Positions 1-7,739 of a stretch of DNA of 17,467 bases are shown piece by piece (within the stretch, counting starts at the first letter, position 1; each line of letters starts with the position of its first letter). Made by a program: the position numbers and the translations under genes. The notes below the pieces were generated by a model that had not been told where the DNA came from, did not search any database, and saw only the letters and a list, made by a program, of their open reading frames with translations. Source of the DNA: CBDULX01 sp965368175 (lineage in GTDB: Bacteria; Pseudomonadota; Gammaproteobacteria; SZUA-229); the NCBI GenBank assembly GCA_965368175.1, contig CBDULX010000040.1, positions 1 to 17,467 on the forward strand, written 5' to 3'.

Positions 1-1
1 G

Positions 2-39
2 GTCTTGGGTCATAGGCCTTAGGCCTTTGATCCCAAGAC
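2..39. repeat. Near-perfect inverted repeat (hairpin) at window edge
   Basis: The arm GTCTTGGG-TCA-AGGCCT at 2-20 is repeated in reverse complement at 21-39 with one bulged base and one mismatch, and the centre is nearly continuous. As RNA it would form a long stem with almost no loop. It could belong to the 3' end of a gene left of the window or be a dispersed palindrome. There is no T-run after it, so a classical terminator is not supported. Confidence 0.6.
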
Positions 40-52
40 GTCGCTGATGTGT

Positions 53-77
53 TGTCATTTCGACGAGATGGATGACA
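53..77. repeat. TGTCAT...ATGACA intergenic palindrome, copy 1
   Basis: TGTCAT (53-58) and ATGACA (72-77) are inverted arms around a short centre that begins TTCG. A related unit lies at the other end of the window (17310-17340) in opposite orientation, and both share TGTCATTTCG at one end and ATGACA at the other. This looks like a dispersed non-coding repeat of the kind common between genes in many proteobacteria. Confidence 0.5.
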
Positions 78-133
78 TATCATTAATTATTCAGAACGTC
101 TTTATTCATTTAAAAAATGTATCCGAAAATAAT

Positions 134-246
134 CGTCATGCCGGCATGCTTTTAGCCGGTATCCACAGTATCGAGCAGCTTTTAGCCATTTGTTACTATT
201 TGCTGGCAGATGGATTCTGGCCTTCGCCAGATCAAATCGCATGGCG
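134..246. repeat. Degenerate REP-like intergenic repeat
   Basis: The left part (CGTCATGCCGGCATGC at 134-149, then AGCCGGTATCCA at 154-165) and the right part (TGGATTCTGGCCTTCGCCAG at 211-230, with GCATGGCG at 239-246) form a loose inverted pair. The pattern matches the widespread repeat with ends like CGTCATGCCGG and TGGATTCCGGCCTTCGCC. A direct repeat GCTTTTAGCC lies inside at 148-157 and 178-187. An open frame crosses it (47-265), but the peptide is what this repeat type normally yields in translation, so I treat the region as non-coding. Confidence 0.5.
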
Positions 247-344
247 CAACTTAAACAGGCTCTGACTGGCTTGATGCAAATTAAGTGACATTTTGTCGGC
301 TTCTCGTATCATGACAGACAAGATACTTTAACGACTGAGTATAA

Positions 345-436
345 GGAACCTCTGGACAAGTCATGATTACGATCTTCGCCTTAAATCTGAAGTTTTCAAA
401 CAGTAACCTCATCAACCAGACTTATTCAGAGGTTCC
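345..436. mobile_element. MITE-like element, 92 bp, with 18-bp terminal inverted repeats
   Basis: The left end GGAACCTCTGGACAAGTC (345-362) and the reverse complement of the right end, GGAACCTCTGAATAAGTC (419-436), match at 16 of 18 positions. The element is flanked by ATAA on both sides (341-344 and 437-440), which looks like a 4-bp target duplication. It is too short to encode a transposase, so it would be a non-autonomous element. The ends resemble those of a second element at 14894-15045. A 4-bp duplication with central TA and a GGAA... end is compatible with IS5-type elements, but that assignment is inference. Confidence 0.65.
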
Positions 437-541
437 ATAATCGACATCGCCCCACTCATAGATAATTGCAAATATCATCTTGCCTCTATTCAGGAGCAGT
501 CGATAGCTGATGACAGTCGAATTTTATATTCGAGCCTGGTC

Positions 542-1819
542 ATGGCACTGGAACCCATCTGCCTTCAGTTACCGATTGAATCGCCGACTAACAGACGCGC
601 ATACTTTTACTGGTCACGACCTGATGAAAGTCACAGCATGCTGGGCTATGGCGAGCTGATCAAACTGGTCGCGGAAGGTGAGCAACGCTTTAAATCCTTA
701 CAGCAACAATACCTGACTTTATCCCGGCAATGGCATGGAAAAAATATGTCTATGCCTAAAGCCTTCCTGGGATATGCGTTTGATCCACTCTCGGCAATGT
801 CCGGGCACTGGCGCAACTTGCCCAATGCACAATTAAGCATTCCGGAAATCACCATTGAAACAACGACTCAGCGTTCATGCATTACCATCAATTTTGACCA
901 TCGAAATATTCAGAACAATGACCTGTTCCTTGCCAGACTGAAAACCAGTCTGCAACATATACTTAATCCATCGACTAACTCTGATCAAATATCACCGGCT
1001 CATATTCTGACAACTGAAGAAATTCCAGACAGGGCCCGCTGGCAACAACTGAGCGACCGGGCAATACAGCTGATACGTCATCAACAAATCGATAAACTGG
1101 TATTTAGTCGCAAGTTATCACTGGTTACTGATAGCCATATAAACAGTCAGCAATTACTGGACAAACTCAGCGAACATTATCCGGGCTGTACCATCATCGC
1201 CTACGCCCGAAACGATCTGGAAATGATTGCTGCCACACCTGAACGATTATTATCACTCAATCAGGAACACATCCATTGTGATGCTATTGGTGGCACCCTG
1301 GATATTAATGATCAGCCTTCCTATGCAGAGCTGATGAGCAGGCAGTCTGTCAGTGCCAGTAAATTATTGCATGAACACGCCATTATCGTTGATCACATTC
1401 GACGAAAGCTCGAGCCTCTGTGTCCAAAACTTGAACTGCCAATAGCCCCCAGTTTGATGAAACTTCAGAACCTGTATCATTTGCAAACCCGAATCAGTGG
1501 CCAGATTACAGACTCGGTCAGTTTGTTCGACTTAATCGAACAATTACATCCCACACCGGCCATCAGTGGCCAGCCACAGCAGCCAGCCATGGAGTGGATA
1601 CAACAAAATGAAGCCTATGACCGAGGCTGGTACACCGGCGGCTTTGGCTGGCTGGATGCTAACAAACAGGGTGAAATATCCGTTTTATTACGTTGCGCGC
1701 TCATTAAAAATAAACAACTGGAATTATTTGCAGGAGCAGGACTGGTGGCAGACTCGAACACTGACAGTGAATGGCAGGAAACTGAACTTAAAATGAAAAC
1801 CATTCTGGAACTGATCTAA
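542..1819 (+). CDS. menF: Isochorismate synthase MenF
   Basis: Converts chorismate to isochorismate, the first committed step of menaquinone synthesis, in the cytoplasm. The C-terminal chorismate-binding fold is clear: IDKLVFSRKL with the expected catalytic base Lys185, HEHAIIVD at 277-284, HPTPAISG at 336-343, ERL after the TP at 232-236, and FAGAGLV at 396-402 followed by an E-W-Q-E-T-E stretch. The residue matching E. coli MenF Glu240 is Asp247 (CDAIGGT at 246-252), a conservative but unusual change. At 425 residues it is close to E. coli MenF (431), but only about five residues precede the first strand, where E. coli has over twenty. The frame stays open upstream to about 396 without an ATG, GTG or TTG, so the ATG at 542 is the first usual start. 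Only a weak GAG lies before it. menD starts directly after the stop codon. Context makes a siderophore-type (EntC) role unlikely. Confidence 0.92.
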   Translation: MALEPICLQLPIESPTNRRAYFYWSRPDESHSMLGYGELIKLVAEGEQRFKSLQQQYLTLSRQWHGKNMSMPKAFLGYAFDPLSAMSGHWRNLPNAQLSIPEITIETTTQRSCITINFDHRNIQNNDLFLARLKTSLQHILNPSTNSDQISPAHILTTEEIPDRARWQQLSDRAIQLIRHQQIDKLVFSRKLSLVTDSHINSQQLLDKLSEHYPGCTIIAYARNDLEMIAATPERLLSLNQEHIHCDAIGGTLDINDQPSYAELMSRQSVSASKLLHEHAIIVDHIRRKLEPLCPKLELPIAPSLMKLQNLYHLQTRISGQITDSVSLFDLIEQLHPTPAISGQPQQPAMEWIQQNEAYDRGWYTGGFGWLDANKQGEISVLLRCALIKNKQLELFAGAGLVADSNTDSEWQETELKMKTILELI

Positions 1820-3589
1820 ATGGATAATGGCCACCATAATTTCCAATGGAGCATACAGTTTATCCATAATCTGACACAGCTTGGAATCAGCCATGCAGTG
1901 ATCAGCCCGGGCTCCCGCTCTACCCCCATAACACTTGCCTGCATCAAACACCCGGCCATTGAAACTCATGTGCAAATCGATGAACGTTGTGGCGGTTTTT
2001 TTGCTCTGGGTCTGGCACAACAATCAGCAACACCCGTTCTATTGATAGGCACGTCAGGTACGGCGGTTGCCAACTGGTATCCCGCAATCATCGAAGCCAG
2101 CTACAGCAAAACAGCTCTGATTGTGCTGTCCGCAGATCGCCCTGAAGAACTACAGAATTGCGGAGCCAACCAGACCATTAACCAGCAGCATATGTTTACT
2201 CATCACGTGCGATATTTTCACTCAATAGATGCGTACGATTCGGATCTTAAATCCATCCAGCGGTTGTGTGAAAACATCTGCCAGATAAGCACTTACCCCT
2301 TGCCCGGTCCCGTGCATATCAATCTGCCCTTTGCAGAACCTTTGTTACCCGAATCAAAAGAGACTGTTTCGACGGATGAACAACTTCTGCAACTCATGCA
2401 GCCGATAATCGAGGTAAAAACACCGGCAGCAGAAACCACAATAAATATTGAAACAGACTTTAGTGATATCGAAAAACTGATCCATTTAATCAATCGGGGT
2501 AATGGAATAATCATCTGTGGTCGTGACCATTACTCGCAGGACTTCCCAGACAAACTCATGTCACTGGCCAATCACATACAGACACCAGTACTCGCAGACC
2601 CTTTATCTAATCTTCGATTCGGCCCGCATGAAAAAAACACATTAATCCATCATTACGACAGCATTTTCCGAAGTCCGAAAGCACAGCAACTTAAACCCGA
2701 CTGGTTACTCCGGTTTGGAGCATTCCCGGTATCAAAAGCACTGACGGATTTTCTATCACAACAGCAATGTGATTGCATACTGGTAGAAGCCCACGGACAA
2801 AACCTGGACCCAATCCATAGCTGCAACCAGATCATACGAGCAGATGCTGGTGATGTATGCCAGCAGATCTGCAATAGTGTAACTAAAAGAACCCAAAGCA
2901 ATTTATTAGTTTCGCTCAAATCCATGAACGACACCTGCCAGCAAGTAATCTCTCATCATGTACAACAGCCACAAGCAGAGCTGGATGAAGCCATCATAAT
3001 CCATGAGCTGCTGAATCAGCTACCCGATGATTGTTTATTATTCAGCGGCAATTCCATGCCCATTCGCGACATCAACAGTTTTTTAACCGGCCATGAACAT
3101 GAGAATAAAAATATTGAGCTGGTATGCAACCGGGGTGCCAGTGGCATTGATGGCAATCTGTCTTCATTTTCCGGGCACATGATTCATAATAAAAATCGCC
3201 CGGCCATTGCTTTGCTTGGTGACCTCACCTTTTACCATGACATGAACGGCTTACTCAAAATCAGGGACTTATCCAAAAACGGTTATAATGGCACGCTAAT
3301 CATCCTGAACAATAATGGCGGAGGCATTTTCAGTTACCTGCCGCAGCAGGACCTGTCTGATTTTGAATCTTTCTGGTTAACTTCGACTGATCTCGATTTC
3401 CAGTATGCTGCTGAACTGTATTCACTAAACTATCATTCCGTTAATAATCGCCAACAGCTGAAGCCAGCACTGACTGAATCGTTTAAACATCAACAGGTGG
3501 ACATCATCGAAATTAAGCTTCAGCGTGAAGTCAGTGTTAAGATACATCAGAAGCTGTGGCAACACATCATTCAACAACTCGATTCATAA
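1820..3589 (+). CDS. menD: 2-succinyl-5-enolpyruvyl-6-hydroxy-3-cyclohexene-1-carboxylate synthase MenD
   Basis: Thiamine-diphosphate enzyme that decarboxylates 2-oxoglutarate and adds the remaining unit to isochorismate to give SEPHCHC. SPGSRSTPITLA at 29-40 is the MenD signature, and DERCGGFFALGLA at 54-66 holds Glu55, the cofactor-activating glutamate. The C-terminal ThDP/metal site is GDLTFYHDMNG (467-477) followed by NNNGGGIFS (497-505). The order is the usual Pyr domain, middle domain and PP domain. At 589 residues it is slightly longer than E. coli MenD (556). The ATG abuts the menF stop (TAAATG), which suggests translational coupling. menB follows after 19 nt. In E. coli menH sits after menD; here it is missing. 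Confidence 0.97.
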   Translation: MDNGHHNFQWSIQFIHNLTQLGISHAVISPGSRSTPITLACIKHPAIETHVQIDERCGGFFALGLAQQSATPVLLIGTSGTAVANWYPAIIEASYSKTALIVLSADRPEELQNCGANQTINQQHMFTHHVRYFHSIDAYDSDLKSIQRLCENICQISTYPLPGPVHINLPFAEPLLPESKETVSTDEQLLQLMQPIIEVKTPAAETTINIETDFSDIEKLIHLINRGNGIIICGRDHYSQDFPDKLMSLANHIQTPVLADPLSNLRFGPHEKNTLIHHYDSIFRSPKAQQLKPDWLLRFGAFPVSKALTDFLSQQQCDCILVEAHGQNLDPIHSCNQIIRADAGDVCQQICNSVTKRTQSNLLVSLKSMNDTCQQVISHHVQQPQAELDEAIIIHELLNQLPDDCLLFSGNSMPIRDINSFLTGHEHENKNIELVCNRGASGIDGNLSSFSGHMIHNKNRPAIALLGDLTFYHDMNGLLKIRDLSKNGYNGTLIILNNNGGGIFSYLPQQDLSDFESFWLTSTDLDFQYAAELYSLNYHSVNNRQQLKPALTESFKHQQVDIIEIKLQREVSVKIHQKLWQHIIQQLDS

Positions 3590-3608
3590 AAACAAAAGGC
3601 CTCTATCT

Positions 3609-4442
3609 ATGTCCTGGACTTTCGTTTCAACACACAATTTTAAAGACATTCTGTACCACCATGGCGTGGACGAAAATCAGGGCATAGCGAAAATCACCAT
3701 CAATCGCCCCGAAGTCAGAAATGCCTTTCGCCCAGAAACGGTCAATGAACTCATCGCGGCTTTTCATCACGCCCACATGGATGCATCCATTGGTGTGATT
3801 ATTTTTACGGGTGCCGGTGATCTGGCCTTTTGCTCCGGTGGCGATCAGCGCGTACGAGGTGAGCAGGGTGGGTATAAAGATCAGCAGGGCACACAACATT
3901 TAAATGTACTGGAACTGCAAAGACAGATTCGCACATTGCCTAAACCCGTGGTGGCGATGGTGGCAGGTTATGCCATTGGTGGTGGACATGTACTGCATTT
4001 GATCTGTGATCTCACCATTGCTGCCGATAATGCTCGCTTTGGACAGACCGGCCCAAAGGTCGGCAGTTTCGATGCAGGGCTGGGTGCCGGCATTATGGCC
4101 CGTACCGTAGGCCTGAAAAAAGCCAAGGAAATCTGGTTTTTATGTCGTCAGTATGATGCTCGGCAGGCACTGGACATGGGACTGGTAAATACAGTCGTAC
4201 CACTGGCGGAACTTGAATCGGAAACCCTGGACTGGTGTCGACAGATGCTGCAATTATCCCCCACCGCTTTACGAGTCCTCAAATCATCCTTCAATGCGGA
4301 CACCGATGGTCTCTCAGGTATTCAGGAACTGGCAGGCAATGCCACGGCACTGTTTTATATGACCGAAGAAGGTCAGGAAGGCCGTAATGCTTTCCTGGAA
4401 AAGCGACCACCGGACTTTAAAAAATACCCACGCAGACCATGA
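3609..4442 (+). CDS. menB: 1,4-dihydroxy-2-naphthoyl-CoA synthase MenB
   Basis: Crotonase-fold enzyme that cyclises o-succinylbenzoyl-CoA to 1,4-dihydroxy-2-naphthoyl-CoA. Family blocks are clear: FCSGGDQ, the oxyanion stretch AGYAIGGGHVLH, FGQTGPKVGSFD, IWFLCRQYDA and the ending FYMTEEGQEGRNAF. The start at 3609 (MSWTFVS, 277 residues) is preferred over an ATG at 3525, because that one lies inside menD and the extra 28 residues look unrelated; an AAGG lies 9 nt before 3609. After GSFD the sequence reads AGLGAGIMAR, where E. coli has GGYGSSYMAR, so the usual aromatic and serine positions of that loop are changed. The stop overlaps the menA start by 4 nt (ATGA). Confidence 0.97.
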   Translation: MSWTFVSTHNFKDILYHHGVDENQGIAKITINRPEVRNAFRPETVNELIAAFHHAHMDASIGVIIFTGAGDLAFCSGGDQRVRGEQGGYKDQQGTQHLNVLELQRQIRTLPKPVVAMVAGYAIGGGHVLHLICDLTIAADNARFGQTGPKVGSFDAGLGAGIMARTVGLKKAKEIWFLCRQYDARQALDMGLVNTVVPLAELESETLDWCRQMLQLSPTALRVLKSSFNADTDGLSGIQELAGNATALFYMTEEGQEGRNAFLEKRPPDFKKYPRRP

Positions 4443-5332
4443 ATCGCTCTTCCTTAGCAAATATCTGGTGGCACAGCCTCAGGCCCAAAACCCTGTCTAT
4501 TTCCGTGACGCCGGTCATTACAGGTAACGCGCTGGCCTGGCATGAGCAGGCGCATATCAGCTGGCCAATATTGCTCATTACTTTACTGGCCGCCCTGTGC
4601 ATCCAGATTGGCACCAACCTCTACAATGATGCCGCCGATTATGAACGGGGCGCAGACAATGAACATCGTCTGGGCCCGGAGCGCGCAACCCAGCATGGTT
4701 TATTATCACCACGCAAAATAAAACTGGCTGCACTGTTCAGTTTCAGCAGCGCATTTATTCTCGGCATTTATCTGGCCTGGATCGGTGGCTGGCCCATTAT
4801 TATACTGGGACTGAGTTCGATTGTTTGTGGCTATGGCTATACTGCAGGCCCCAGACCCATTGCCTATTCGGCCACAGGTGAGCTATTTGTCCTCCTGTAC
4901 TTTGGTGTATTTGCCGTTGCCGGCAGTTATTATCTGCAAACGGGTAACATCTCTACACTCAGTATACTGAGCGGCACGGCCATTGGCAGCATGGCCTCGG
5001 CCATATTGTTAATCAATAACTATCGCGACCTGGACAGTGACCGGCTGGCTAAAAAATTAACACTGGTTCATTACATAGGGCGAAACTCTGCACGATATCT
5101 GTATGCAGCACTGATGATTTATCCCTATGCAATAATCATTTTACTGACTGTAACATTGAGCACTGATGCACCCGGTATATTGCTCAGTTTATTGTCTGTT
5201 CCGCTGGCCTATGGATTAATCAAACGGTTGTTTATACTCCCAGTATCCGAGCAGCTAAACCAGCTACTGGCTCGCACTGCACAACTGCAACTGTTATTCA
5301 GTGTATTGCTTTCAACAGGCCTGTGCCTTTGA
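4439..5332 (+). CDS. menA: 1,4-dihydroxy-2-naphthoate polyprenyltransferase MenA
   Basis: Integral inner-membrane prenyltransferase of the UbiA superfamily. It attaches the polyprenyl tail to DHNA and releases demethylmenaquinone. Two Asp-rich diphosphate/Mg sites are visible: NDAADYERGAD at 63-73 and NNYRDLDSDRLAKK at 193-206. WWHSLRPKTLS near the N-terminus is typical of MenA. Roughly eight to nine hydrophobic segments span the protein, for example at about 43-60, 97-118, 120-136, 149-166, 175-193, 221-240, 245-262 and 282-297. Its 297 residues fit the family. The start overlaps the menB stop and the stop overlaps the menC start, so it is mid-operon. menA is more often found away from the men cluster, as in E. 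coli; here it is inside. Confidence 0.95.
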   Translation: MNRSSLANIWWHSLRPKTLSISVTPVITGNALAWHEQAHISWPILLITLLAALCIQIGTNLYNDAADYERGADNEHRLGPERATQHGLLSPRKIKLAALFSFSSAFILGIYLAWIGGWPIIILGLSSIVCGYGYTAGPRPIAYSATGELFVLLYFGVFAVAGSYYLQTGNISTLSILSGTAIGSMASAILLINNYRDLDSDRLAKKLTLVHYIGRNSARYLYAALMIYPYAIIILLTVTLSTDAPGILLSLLSVPLAYGLIKRLFILPVSEQLNQLLARTAQLQLLFSVLLSTGLCL

Positions 5333-6342
5333 TCATTACTGATGTAAAGATCAAAGCTTATCAACTCGCTTTGAAATCGGCATGGGTAACATCATCTGGC
5401 TTACATGCTCAGCGTCAGGGATTTATTATTACATTAAGCACCGATAGCCAGCATACAGGACAGGGTGACTGCTGCCCCATTCATGGTACTGAAAATCTCG
5501 AACAGGCCCATAAATATTTAACAACCCTCAGCAACCAGCTGATTCATAAATCGGTTGATAAGCTATTGAGCGCACACTGGCCGGTAGTACAGAATCCTGC
5601 CTGCTGTTTTGCCCTTGAAACCGCACTTCTCGATTTACAATCGAAACAGCTCAATACCACTGTAGCCCAAATACTAAATCCTGATACAGCCAGTGAAATT
5701 AAAGTGAACACCATGATTGGTCACCTGGATGATTCAGTGACTGAACGTGCATTAACGGCAGAACAACAGGGTTACCGGGTGTTGAAGATAAAAATGGGCG
5801 TAAATCCATTAGCCAGTGAATTAGAATCCCTTACACAGTTACTCAACATACTAAAACCTCAAACCTGTTTAAGACTGGATGCCAATCAGGCCTGGACTGA
5901 AGATCAGGCTCACAAATTCATTAGTGGCCTGAGTCATGTTGCCGACAGAATTGACAGCCTCGAAGAACCCCTGCAATCTGCTGACTTTAAAGTTTTACAG
6001 CAACTGCAACAATCGACGACTATTAAACTGGCCCTGGATGAATCTTTGCCCATTTTTTTACAGCAACACTCAGTCGATCAATCACCGGTGAAACGTTTCA
6101 TCATAAAACCGGCCCGCATTGGCAGTTTACGGGAAAGTTTCGCACTGGTTCGGCAGGCAGATAAAAACGGTATTACCAGCGTTATCACCAGTGGTCTGGA
6201 AAGCAATACTGGATTAAACGCCTGTATACAGCTGGCCGCCGCTGTCAACAATCAGCAGTATCATGGCCTGGCTACATCCAGCTGGTTTGCCAGCAATATT
6301 GGCAACTCACCCGAAATTTTATCAGGCCGGATTGTTCTTTGA
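5323..6342 (+). CDS. menC: o-Succinylbenzoate synthase MenC
   Basis: Enolase-superfamily enzyme that dehydrates SHCHC to o-succinylbenzoate. The catalytic set is present: LKIKMG at 154-159 (K155, K157), LRLDANQ with Asp186, LEEP with Glu214, LALDES with Asp239, and IIKPARIGS with Lys262. SGLESNTGLNA at 290-300 closes the barrel. Length is 339 residues. There is no ATG at the beginning: the start is GTG at 5323 or TTG at 5329, both overlapping the menA end, with AGG at 5317-5319 as the only Shine-Dalgarno candidate. The spacing suits the TTG slightly better. Its last 21 nt overlap the end of menE on the other strand. Confidence 0.94.
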   Translation: MPLIITDVKIKAYQLALKSAWVTSSGLHAQRQGFIITLSTDSQHTGQGDCCPIHGTENLEQAHKYLTTLSNQLIHKSVDKLLSAHWPVVQNPACCFALETALLDLQSKQLNTTVAQILNPDTASEIKVNTMIGHLDDSVTERALTAEQQGYRVLKIKMGVNPLASELESLTQLLNILKPQTCLRLDANQAWTEDQAHKFISGLSHVADRIDSLEEPLQSADFKVLQQLQQSTTIKLALDESLPIFLQQHSVDQSPVKRFIIKPARIGSLRESFALVRQADKNGITSVITSGLESNTGLNACIQLAAAVNNQQYHGLATSSWFASNIGNSPEILSGRIVL

Positions 6343-7731
6343 TGCGTTCACCTGTTCGACAAGGCAATTAATTTCTTCTTTTTGTATTTTCCCCATCTCA
6401 TTAACGGGAAGCCGATCAATACTGAAAAAATACCTGGGACAGTACAGGCTGTATAAATTTTCATGGCACCAGTTTTCGAACTCAGGGATATTCCCCTCAA
6501 CGAAAGCCACCAGAGTTTCGCCCCAGTCTTCATGACTGACCGTGGTTAAACGAAACGCCTTAAGAAAAGGACATGCCAGCAGCTGCTGTTCAACAGCTTC
6601 CAGCGACAGAGTCTGTCCACCACTGGTAAAACTATAATCCAGGCGGCCATGGATAATAAAACCACCATTATCCGGCTCACCAAGATCCCGCGTTGTAAAC
6701 CAGCCCTGCTGATCAATAAGCGGTTCATCTGAAGCCTGGTTCATATACTGCGAAGTCATCACCGCCGGACCTTTCAGTTTAATCGCGCCCCGATCATCAA
6801 ACGCCAGCTGGAAACCTTCCAGCAGCTGATATTGATGATTGTTATTACTCAGAGCCACCGTAGACGAAGTTTCGCTCATTCCATAACTGACCAGCACTGG
6901 CCAGCCAGCCTGACGGGCTTTTGCATATAGACTGTTCGAAATCCGGTCGCCGCCCACCAGCATCACTTTGAATGAATCGGGCATGATCTGCAAATCAGCA
7001 GCATCCAGTAAGCGACTGAGCATAATGGGTACTACTGAAATATGACTGACCTGTCGTTGCCTGATTGCATGCCAGATCTGGCTGGCATCAAATTCATCCT
7101 GTAAATAATGACAGGCACCAGACAGCAGGCATCGAAACAAAATCATTACGCCGGCAACATTACTAAGAGGCAAACAGTTTAGCCAGCTAGCGTCTGACTT
7201 TAACTGCAGACTAGACTTAATGGCACTGACATGGGCGACAATATTATTTCGATCAAGCAACACCAGTTTGGCTTTTGAGGTCGAACCACTGGTGGCAATG
7301 ATGAGCTCAAATTTTTTGTGAATCTCCAACGAGGACAAATAATCATCACTCTTGATTTCCACAGTACCGTTGATAAGTTCTGTATAAATCCTGCAACTGA
7401 TAACTGTGAAAGCGGCATCTTCGATCTCATCATCACTGATCAGCAGATCAATCGCGGCCTGTTCACACATGATCTTCTGCTGCGGTACAGACAAATCAGC
7501 GGCCATAGGCAACACGGTTCGCCCGAAAACAGCAGCTGTATATAACAATAATGATGATAAAAAACGATTACTGGATTTAAACGCCAGACGACTTATAGAT
7601 TTTGAATTTTCCTGTTCGAACCGTTTCAGCGTTTTTTCGATACCGGTTATCAACTGCAGCAAATTTGCTGAATCAATTCGGCGATTCTGATAAATCAACA
7701 ATGGGTATTGCCTGATGTTTTGTGCCGCCAT
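6322..7731 (-). CDS. menE: o-Succinylbenzoate-CoA ligase MenE (divergent)
   Basis: ANL-superfamily adenylate-forming enzyme that makes o-succinylbenzoyl-CoA from o-succinylbenzoate, ATP and CoA. Numbering is from the ATG at 7734. The phosphate loop is TSGSTSKAK (148-156), where E. coli has TSGSTGLPK. The A5 motif is SYGMSETSS (283-291), with WFTTRD at 345-350 and GRLDYSFTSGGQ at 363-374, and the C-terminal Lys449 lies in MGKIQ. The A4 block is LPLSNVAG, where MenE usually has LPLFHVSG, so the conserved His is replaced by Asn192. Two adjacent ATGs exist; AAGG lies 6 nt before 7731 and only 3 nt before 7734, so 7731 is preferred. It follows lnt by a few bases and is the last gene of that operon. 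Function is assigned by motif and by the otherwise missing step next door. Confidence 0.88.
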   Translation of the reverse strand: MAAQNIRQYPLLIYQNRRIDSANLLQLITGIEKTLKRFEQENSKSISRLAFKSSNRFLSSLLLYTAAVFGRTVLPMAADLSVPQQKIMCEQAAIDLLISDDEIEDAAFTVISCRIYTELINGTVEIKSDDYLSSLEIHKKFELIIATSGSTSKAKLVLLDRNNIVAHVSAIKSSLQLKSDASWLNCLPLSNVAGVMILFRCLLSGACHYLQDEFDASQIWHAIRQRQVSHISVVPIMLSRLLDAADLQIMPDSFKVMLVGGDRISNSLYAKARQAGWPVLVSYGMSETSSTVALSNNNHQYQLLEGFQLAFDDRGAIKLKGPAVMTSQYMNQASDEPLIDQQGWFTTRDLGEPDNGGFIIHGRLDYSFTSGGQTLSLEAVEQQLLACPFLKAFRLTTVSHEDWGETLVAFVEGNIPEFENWCHENLYSLYCPRYFFSIDRLPVNEMGKIQKEEINCLVEQVNASKNNPA

Positions 7732-7739
7732 CATCGGCC

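Noticed and set aside
47..265. Open frame of 72 codons at the left end
   Set aside because: It runs through the TGTCAT palindrome and the REP-like repeat, and its peptide is the typical translation of such repeats. There is no ribosome site.
542..1819. MenF as a siderophore or salicylate-type isochorismate synthase
   Set aside because: It is the first gene of a menaquinone operon directly joined to menD, and no siderophore genes are near.
3525..3608. Longer menB start at 3525
   Set aside because: It lies inside menD in another frame and adds residues unlike MenB; the 3609 start matches the family and has its own AAGG.
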